From positions 3,126,001 to 3,190,000 of the forward strand of contig NC_022080.4 in the NCBI RefSeq assembly GCF_000445995.2: a stretch of DNA of 64,000 bases. The letters run 5' to 3'. A program made the translations under genes and the position numbers. The DNA comes from Geobacillus genomosp. 3 (GTDB lineage: Bacteria; Bacillota; Bacilli; Bacillales; Anoxybacillaceae). This document shows, one piece after another, positions 59,253-64,000 of this stretch (positions are counted from its first letter, which is position 1; each line of letters starts with the position of its first letter). The notes beneath the pieces are model-generated. The model was not told the origin of the DNA. It saw nothing but the letters and a program-made list of their open reading frames with translations, and searched no databases.

Positions 59253-59885
59253 CTACTTCCGGTTCTGATTGAGGAGATGCAAACAAAAGTCCAAATCTGC
59301 CTGCAAGTGCTCTTTCATCAACCGTTCCGCCTCGTCACCGTTGTGGTCGCGAATGGCTTCATAAATTTGCTCGTGTTCGTCGATCAAAAACGGGCGTTTA
59401 TGGTACACGACCGTTTTTCGGAACAAATAAATAATCGATTGCATCCGGTCGATAATGTCGATCATAAATGGATTGTTGCTTGTTTGCACGATTATATTAT
59501 GGAACTTCTCATTCGCTTCCATAATCTCTTCCGTCGTGCCGGTTCGGGCGGTGACGATGCAGTTTCGCAGTTCGTCCAGCGCCTCCCCGCTCATATACAT
59601 GGCAGAATAGCGCGCCGCAAACCCCTCAAGCAAAATCCGGACTTGAAAAATGTTGCGCAAATCCGTCTCCGTCGGATTGACGACCTTTTTTTGAAAAATG
59701 AGCCCTTCTTGCTCAAGCTTGCGAATGGCTTCCCGGACCGGCGTCCGGCTGACGCCCAGTTCCTCCGCGATTCGCTCTTCGACCAGTTTCGTGCCCCGCG
59801 GCAGCTCCCCATTTAATATTTTATCCCGGATGTATTCGTAAGATTTGATGTAAGCAAGTTGCGGTGTTTTTCTCACCAACGCCAT
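59253..59885 (-). CDS. GntR/FadR-family regulator of the tetronate operon
   Basis: 210 residues. The N-terminal GntR winged helix is YIRDKILNGELPRGTKLVEE, then IAEELGVSRTPVREAIRKLE. The C-terminal FCD domain has metal-binding-like residues in EANEKFHNIIVQTSNNPFMI and RPFLIDEHEQIYEAI. It is divergent from the dehydrogenase/kinase operon, and an inverted repeat lies between them, so it is the likely repressor, released by a sugar acid. Confidence 0.88.
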   Translation of the reverse strand: MALVRKTPQLAYIKSYEYIRDKILNGELPRGTKLVEERIAEELGVSRTPVREAIRKLEQEGLIFQKKVVNPTETDLRNIFQVRILLEGFAARYSAMYMSGEALDELRNCIVTARTGTTEEIMEANEKFHNIIVQTSNNPFMIDIIDRMQSIIYLFRKTVVYHKRPFLIDEHEQIYEAIRDHNGDEAERLMKEHLQADLDFCLHLLNQNRK

Positions 59886-59973
59886 CGTCTCCTTTAGCCA
59901 TTCTATTATAAATTATAAGCAGCGGCCAGGCAGAAGAAAAGGAAACATATTTTGCATTCAATCAACATATAAA

Positions 59974-60002
59974 TGTATACAAAATTTATATTTTTGTGTA
60001 CA
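59974..60002. promoter_or_regulatory. GntR-type operator between divergent genes
   Basis: TGTATACAAAA (59974-59984) and TTTTGTGTACA (59992-60002) are inverted with a 7-base centre. FadR-subfamily operators commonly have such T-G-T...A-C-A arms. Confidence 0.6.
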
Positions 60003-60053
60003 ATGGAACGTAAGAAAGCGTTTTACACCTCGCTCAAAAGGAGGCCACCGCAC

Positions 60054-60950
60054 ATGTTGGTAGGGTTCATTGGCATCGGCATTATGGGAAAACCGATGGT
60101 CAGAAATCTCCTGAAACACGGCTACACGGTGACGGTGTTTGACATCAACGAAGAAGCGGTTCGCCGCGTCGCCTCGGAAGGAGCCGTACCCGCCGCATCC
60201 CCGAAAGAAGCGGCCAAAAACAGCGATGTCATCTTTACCATGCTTCCGAACTCCGAGCATGTGAAAAGCGTCGTGCTCGGCAAAGACGGGATCGTGGAAG
60301 GGGCAAAACAAGGGGCGATTGTCGTCGACATGAGCTCAATCTCCCCCGTTGTGTCAAAAGAATTGGCCGAAACGTTAGCAGGCCGCGGCATCGATATGCT
60401 TGATGCCCCAGTAAGCGGCGGAGAGCCGAAAGCGATCGACGGGACGCTGGCGATTATGGTTGGCGGGAAGGAAGAAGTATTTGAAAAAGTGAAACCGCTT
60501 CTCCAGTGCATGGGCAAGGACATCACCCTTGTCGGAGGAAACGGAGCCGGCACCACCGTGAAGCTCGCCAACCAAATCATGGTGAACGTGAACATCGCCG
60601 CCATGTCCGAAGCGATCATGTTGGCGGCGAAAGCAGGCATTGATATTGAGAAAATGTATCAAGCCGTCCGCGGCGGCCTTGCAGGAAGCGCGGTGCTCGA
60701 CGCCAAAATGCCTCTCATTCTCGAGCGCAATTTCCGACCAGGCGGGAGAATTGATATTAATCTCAAAGACTTAACGAACGTCATCGAGACCGCGCACGCA
60801 ATTGGTGTTCCTGTTCCGCTTGCCAGCCAAGTGCTAGAAATGTTTTACGCGTTGAAAGTCGACGGAAAAGAAGGGCTTGATCACGCGGCATTGGTGCAAT
60901 ACTACGAAAAACTCGCCAACTTCCCAGTGGCGCAGCCTGCCAGCGTGTAA
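60054..60950 (+). CDS. Beta-hydroxyacid dehydrogenase (2-hydroxy-3-oxopropionate reductase/L-threonate dehydrogenase type)
   Basis: 298 residues from the ATG at 60054 behind AAAAGGAGG. VGFIGIGIMGKPMVRNLLKH is the NAD(P)-binding motif; VDMSSISPVVSKELAET and DAPVSGGEPKAIDGTLAIMV are the substrate loop; GNGAGTTVKLANQIMVNVNI carries the catalytic lysine. Adjacent to a DUF1537 kinase it is better read as a tetronate dehydrogenase (LtnD-like), oxidising an erythronate or threonate to a 2-keto acid for phosphorylation. Glyoxylate-pathway GarR activity remains possible. Confidence 0.85.
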   Translation: MLVGFIGIGIMGKPMVRNLLKHGYTVTVFDINEEAVRRVASEGAVPAASPKEAAKNSDVIFTMLPNSEHVKSVVLGKDGIVEGAKQGAIVVDMSSISPVVSKELAETLAGRGIDMLDAPVSGGEPKAIDGTLAIMVGGKEEVFEKVKPLLQCMGKDITLVGGNGAGTTVKLANQIMVNVNIAAMSEAIMLAAKAGIDIEKMYQAVRGGLAGSAVLDAKMPLILERNFRPGGRIDINLKDLTNVIETAHAIGVPVPLASQVLEMFYALKVDGKEGLDHAALVQYYEKLANFPVAQPASV

Positions 60951-60992
60951 CCGCCCTTCCCCTGTCATTTTGAAAAGAGAGAGGGAATGACA

Positions 60993-62420
60993 ATGTTGCG
61001 AACGGTGGAAGCCATCCAATCTTACCCGAAACTTGATGATGAGGCTGTTAAACGATTGTGGACGGAAACGTACCCACTTCTTGGCGGCCATAAAATCGTG
61101 GTTCTTGACGATGACCCGACCGGTGTACAAACCGTCCACGGCGTATCAGTCTATACCGATTGGACGTACGAATCCATCAAACGGGGATTTGAAGAAGAAA
61201 ACAACCTTTTTTTCATTTTAACCAACTCGAGAGCGTTTACCGCTGACGTCACCAAAAACGTCCATCAAGACATTGCCGAACGGATCGAGGCGGTCTCCCG
61301 TGAGCTCAATCGCCCGTACCTTCTCATCAGCCGCGGGGACTCGACGTTGCGGGGGCATTATCCGCTAGAAACGGACGTGTTAAAAACCACCATTGAGCGA
61401 AACCGCCATCGGGCGATCGACGGAGAAGTCATCGCACCGTTTTTCCAAGAAGGCGGAAGATGGACGATCAACAATATCCACTATGTCGAACAAGACGGAG
61501 TGTTGGTGCCCGTCGGCGAAACCGAATTTGCAAATGATCGGACGTTCGGATACCGTTCAAGCCACCTAGGTGAATGGGTGGAGGAGAAAACACGCGGAAA
61601 ATACAGCAAGGACGAAATGGTGTACATCTCGCTCGACCGCATCCGACGGCTCGATATCGACGGCATCTACCGGCAGCTCATGTCCGTCACTCATTTTAAC
61701 AAAGTGATTGTCAATGCAATTGAAGAACAGGACATCGCCGTTTTCGCCATCGCCCTGATCAAAGCCATTCGCGACGGCAAAACGTTTTTATTCAGAACCG
61801 GCGCATCGTTCACGAAAGTCATCGGCAACATTCCCACCCGGCCTTTCCTGACCGCCGAAGAACTCCTGACGGGCCAAAAGGAAAACGGCGGCTTGATTAT
61901 CGTCGGGTCCCATGTGAAAAAGACGACCGACCAGCTCCAGCGGCTCAAAGAGCTTCCCGGCCTGCAGTTCATTGAGCTGAACAGCCATCTCGTTTTCGAC
62001 GAGGACGCCTTTTCGCACGAAATTGAACGCGTCCGGCTGGAAGCCGAGGAGAACGTGGCCAAGGGCATCACGACCGTCGTTTACACAAAACGAGAGCGCC
62101 TGGAACTCGGCGATGGAATGGAAGAAGAAGAACTGAAGCTGTCTGTCGCCATCTCCGCCGGCGTCACCCGCATTGTCTCGGAGTTTTCCGCAACACCGAA
62201 ATATCTCATCGCCAGGGGCGGCATTACATCAAGCGATATCGGCACAAACGGACTGCACGTGAAACGCGCCACAGTAATGGGGCAAATCGCACCCGGGGTG
62301 CCGGTCTGGCGGACGGGCCCGGAAAGCAAATTCCCGTCCATTCCGTACGTCATCTTTCCTGGCAATGTGGGGACGGTGGATACGTTAAGGGAAGTGGTAT
62401 CCGTTCTTGAGGGATCCTGA
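60993..62420 (+). CDS. Four-carbon acid sugar kinase (DUF1537, OtnK-like)
   Basis: 475 residues from the ATG at 60993, 7 bases behind GAGAGGGA; the ATG at 60987 is too close. KIVVLDDDPTGVQTVHGVSV is the N-terminal sugar-binding motif. RPYLLISRGDSTLRGHYPLE and KYLIARGGITSSDIGTNGLH, with VPVWRTGPESKFPSIPYVIF near the end, form the ATP-binding domain. OtnK-type enzymes phosphorylate 3- or 4-carbon 2-keto acids or threonate/erythronate. The usual next gene, an aldolase (OtnC) or PdxA2-type dehydrogenase, is not present; intron DNA follows instead. Confidence 0.9.
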   Translation: MLRTVEAIQSYPKLDDEAVKRLWTETYPLLGGHKIVVLDDDPTGVQTVHGVSVYTDWTYESIKRGFEEENNLFFILTNSRAFTADVTKNVHQDIAERIEAVSRELNRPYLLISRGDSTLRGHYPLETDVLKTTIERNRHRAIDGEVIAPFFQEGGRWTINNIHYVEQDGVLVPVGETEFANDRTFGYRSSHLGEWVEEKTRGKYSKDEMVYISLDRIRRLDIDGIYRQLMSVTHFNKVIVNAIEEQDIAVFAIALIKAIRDGKTFLFRTGASFTKVIGNIPTRPFLTAEELLTGQKENGGLIIVGSHVKKTTDQLQRLKELPGLQFIELNSHLVFDEDAFSHEIERVRLEAEENVAKGITTVVYTKRERLELGDGMEEEELKLSVAISAGVTRIVSEFSATPKYLIARGGITSSDIGTNGLHVKRATVMGQIAPGVPVWRTGPESKFPSIPYVIFPGNVGTVDTLREVVSVLEGS

Positions 62421-62574
62421 TAGTTATTTTATGGAAGAGAATCAACTAGAGCTGCTGTTCAATCAAACGTTTCGCTACCAAACAGGCGTTTCAATTGCAT
62501 GCCTTGCTACCGCTTTGCGTATCAGCAATGGCAGCCACGAGAAATACACAACCCAATTCAAGCAAAATCGAGTA
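62421..62574 (+). other. Short stretch between kinase and intron
   Basis: An open frame from the ATG at 62431 (MEENQLELLFNQTFRYQTGV, then SIACLATALRISNGSHEKYT) runs into the intron end. It has no ribosome site and is not recognised. It may be the remains of the exon that the intron entered. Confidence 0.3.
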
Positions 62575-62589
62575 GGAGAGGGTGACTAA

Positions 62590-62640
62590 CCCTCGTCCTC
62601 TCACACCACCGTACGTACCGTTCGGTATACGGCGGTTCCA
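62590..62640 (-). ncRNA. Group II intron domain V/VI region
   Basis: Minus strand: GAACCGCCGTATACCGAACG, GTACGTACGGTGGTGTGAG. The AACCGCCGTAT/GTACGGTGGT pairing with a GAAC-type tetraloop region resembles the usual group II domain V (AGC-type base, two-base bulge). Assigned by position and pattern, not folded. Confidence 0.5.
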
Positions 62641-63900
62641 TTAAGTCTGACGCAGAGATTCATATCGTTGATAAAGACTCTTCAGCCCTTGGCTCTCCCA
62701 ATAGGAGTTGCCAAGGGCTTTATGCAAGATGGGACTAGCGGCCACTCTCCAATATTTCTTCCGAGTGTTTCCCCATTCATATGCTTTCCGCTTGGGCACT
62801 CCTAAACTTTGCAGTTTTCGGACTCTGGTTCTCGGAAGTTTCCACTCTTTCCATTGGCACATGCGCAGCCTTCGTCGAATCCATCCATCTAGTTCTTTGA
62901 ACACACTTGGAGTCTCTGCTAACGAGAAGTATCCACACCATCCCAGAATGTACTGGTTGAGCTGTTCGATTCGCTCGGGCATGGGAATCGGTTTCGATCG
63001 ACTCGTCATGGTGCGTATCCTTTGCTTCATGCGCCGAATACTTTCCTTTGCGATCCGGATTTTTGGCTCCTTATTTGGGGTGAAGCTAAAACCGAGGAAT
63101 TTTCTCCTCCACGGTCGATCCACTGCCGATTTGGTTTCATTGACTTTCAGCCGGAGTTTCTTTTCAATGAATGCCGTGATCGATTTCATCACCCGTTCCC
63201 CGGCCTTCTTCGTCCTTACGTAGATATTGCAGTCATCCGCATACCGTACAAATTTGTGCCCTCGTTTTTCCAATTCTTTGTCCAGCTCATCCAAGAGAAT
63301 GTTGGACAAAAGTGGACTGAGCGGCCCTCCTTGTGGAGTCCCCTCTTGTGTTTCCATGACCACCCCGTTGATCATGACCCCTGCCTGTAGATACTTCCGT
63401 ATCAACTTTAGGAGGATTTTGTCTGGAATTCGTTTCGCTAATATCCCCATCAGTTTGTCATGGTTGACTCGATCAAAGAACTTTTCCAAGTCGATATCTA
63501 CCACCCATGTATATCCTTCCTGAATATACTGCTTCGCCTTTTTCACCGCGTCGTGTCCTCTTCGACCGGGACGAAACCCGTAGCTGTGTTCCGAAAAGGA
63601 TGGGTCAAAGATCGGCGTGAGCACTTGGGCGATGGCCTGTTGGATGAACCGGTCTGTCACGGTCGGGATTCCTAGTAACCTGACTCCTCCGTTCGGTTTC
63701 GGGATTTCGACCCGTCGGACCGGGCAAGGTTCGTAGGTCCCTTCTTCCAAAGCGCGCCGTATCACGTCCCAATGTTCCACGAGGTGTCTTCGCAGGTCTT
63801 TGACGGACATTCCATCGGTTCCATGGGACCCTTTATTCTTTTCCACTTGTTTGAGTGCTCGCAGGAGATTCTCCCGTGACAGTACCTGTTTCATCCACAT
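62641..63900 (-). CDS. ltrA: Group IIC intron reverse transcriptase/maturase
   Basis: 419 residues. RT fingers and palm: GSHGTDGMSVKDLRRHL, RRVEIPKPNGGVRLLGIPTV, VVDIDLEKFFDRVNHDKLMG (Asp135), EGTPQGGPLSPLLSNILLDE and the YADD box at 220-223. Thumb/maturase: MPERIEQLNQYILGWCGYFS and WIRRRLRMCQWKEWKLPRTR. There is no endonuclease domain, as in group IIC enzymes. It strongly resembles the well-known thermostable GsI-IIC RT but differs at many positions. Complete and apparently functional. Confidence 0.93.
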   Translation of the reverse strand: MWMKQVLSRENLLRALKQVEKNKGSHGTDGMSVKDLRRHLVEHWDVIRRALEEGTYEPCPVRRVEIPKPNGGVRLLGIPTVTDRFIQQAIAQVLTPIFDPSFSEHSYGFRPGRRGHDAVKKAKQYIQEGYTWVVDIDLEKFFDRVNHDKLMGILAKRIPDKILLKLIRKYLQAGVMINGVVMETQEGTPQGGPLSPLLSNILLDELDKELEKRGHKFVRYADDCNIYVRTKKAGERVMKSITAFIEKKLRLKVNETKSAVDRPWRRKFLGFSFTPNKEPKIRIAKESIRRMKQRIRTMTSRSKPIPMPERIEQLNQYILGWCGYFSLAETPSVFKELDGWIRRRLRMCQWKEWKLPRTRVRKLQSLGVPKRKAYEWGNTRKKYWRVAASPILHKALGNSYWESQGLKSLYQRYESLRQT

Positions 63901-64000
63901 TCCGATTCTTCCTCTCTACGTGAACGATCCGTTCTATTTGTGCCATCTTCTTCTCCACCCTCTTGAGGTCCCCCATGGACTTCACCATTTCCTCCCTCAA

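Larger units (their letters stand above)
62575..64000 (-). mobile_element. Group IIC intron, 3' part (5' part beyond window)
   Basis: The reverse transcriptase ORF is followed on the minus strand by a domain V-like hairpin and a GAGGGTTAGTCACCCTC stem that would be domain VI, ending near CTCCTAC. The 5' domains I-III lie beyond base 64,000. The intron lies antisense to the tetronate operon. Confidence 0.75.

Noticed and set aside
1..64000. CRISPR arrays, tRNA and rRNA genes
   Set aside because: No regularly spaced short repeats and no cloverleaf or rRNA-like stretches were found by eye; the iterated repeats at 18.3 and 21.3 kb are transposon ends.

Overview
The window reads as chromosome of a thermophilic Bacillaceae, most likely Geobacillus. 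From memory, the amaB/amaA pair looks nearly identical to the Geobacillus stearothermophilus enzymes. The group IIC intron reverse transcriptase resembles the GsI-IIC enzyme, and the IS110, IS630 and ISL3 copies are of types common in the genus. No alignment was run. By eye, bases 1 to about 17,500 are AT-richer than the rest, apart from the GC-rich IS110 copy at 5.6-7.3 kb. This left part may have a different history from the GC-rich remainder.

1-11.2 kb is a formaldehyde/sugar-phosphate region. It holds pgi (cut by the window edge), an NAD-type gnd and zwf, then the hxlR activator and the hxlA-hxlB pair of the ribulose monophosphate (RuMP) pathway. Together these could run a dissimilatory RuMP cycle that oxidises formaldehyde to CO2. 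Between hxlR and hxlAB lie a collapsed iron-type alcohol dehydrogenase gene and a nitrilase-superfamily/GNAT/GNAT operon that resembles a split YhcX and is interrupted by an IS110 element. The key observation is a shared, roughly 45-bp operator-like sequence at four promoters: hxlA, the broken dehydrogenase, hxlR and the hydrolase operon. At three of them the -10 box sits at the same distance, so the hydrolase/acetyltransferase operon appears to belong to the HxlR regulon.

11.4-18.3 kb carries small membrane and regulatory genes (DUF4395, SPFH plus ribbon-helix-helix, TetR plus quinone oxidoreductase) among short palindromic, MITE-like repeats. An IS630 element has landed in the last sense codon of the quinone oxidoreductase, and a truncated ISL3 copy follows. 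18,293-21,401 is a complete-looking three-gene Mu/Tn7-style transposon (DDE integrase, AAA+ ATPase, DUF6431 zinc-ribbon protein) with four to five iterated binding-site-like repeats at each end. It sits against a collapsed ribose operon in which rbsR and rbsK are intact, rbsD, rbsA and rbsC are gone, and rbsB is a fragment.

23.7-35.7 kb contains a 28-residue holin-like toxin gene with a convergent promoter that would make an antisense RNA (type I toxin-antitoxin), and a VanZ protein. Next come a sodium/solute symporter with its DUF3311 partner, amaA and amaB, and a large regulator. UDP-glucose dehydrogenase, BrnQ and an SH3/amidase_3 cell-wall hydrolase complete this stretch. 35.9-45.2 kb groups two SEC-C proteins, a PRiA4b-ORF3 protein, and a SWIM-domain protein translationally coupled to an SNF2 helicase (YwqB/YwqA type). 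45-64 kb mixes carbohydrate genes (DUF1861, galU, GH130), ADP-ribose enzymes (macro domain, DraG-type hydrolase), KtrB/TrkH, Rpn-type nucleases and their debris, a retropepsin-like pair, and a GntR-controlled tetronate operon (dehydrogenase plus DUF1537 kinase). The window closes with a group IIC intron running off its end.

No tRNA, rRNA or CRISPR array was seen. All family calls are from recognition of motifs in the translations; none was checked against a database.
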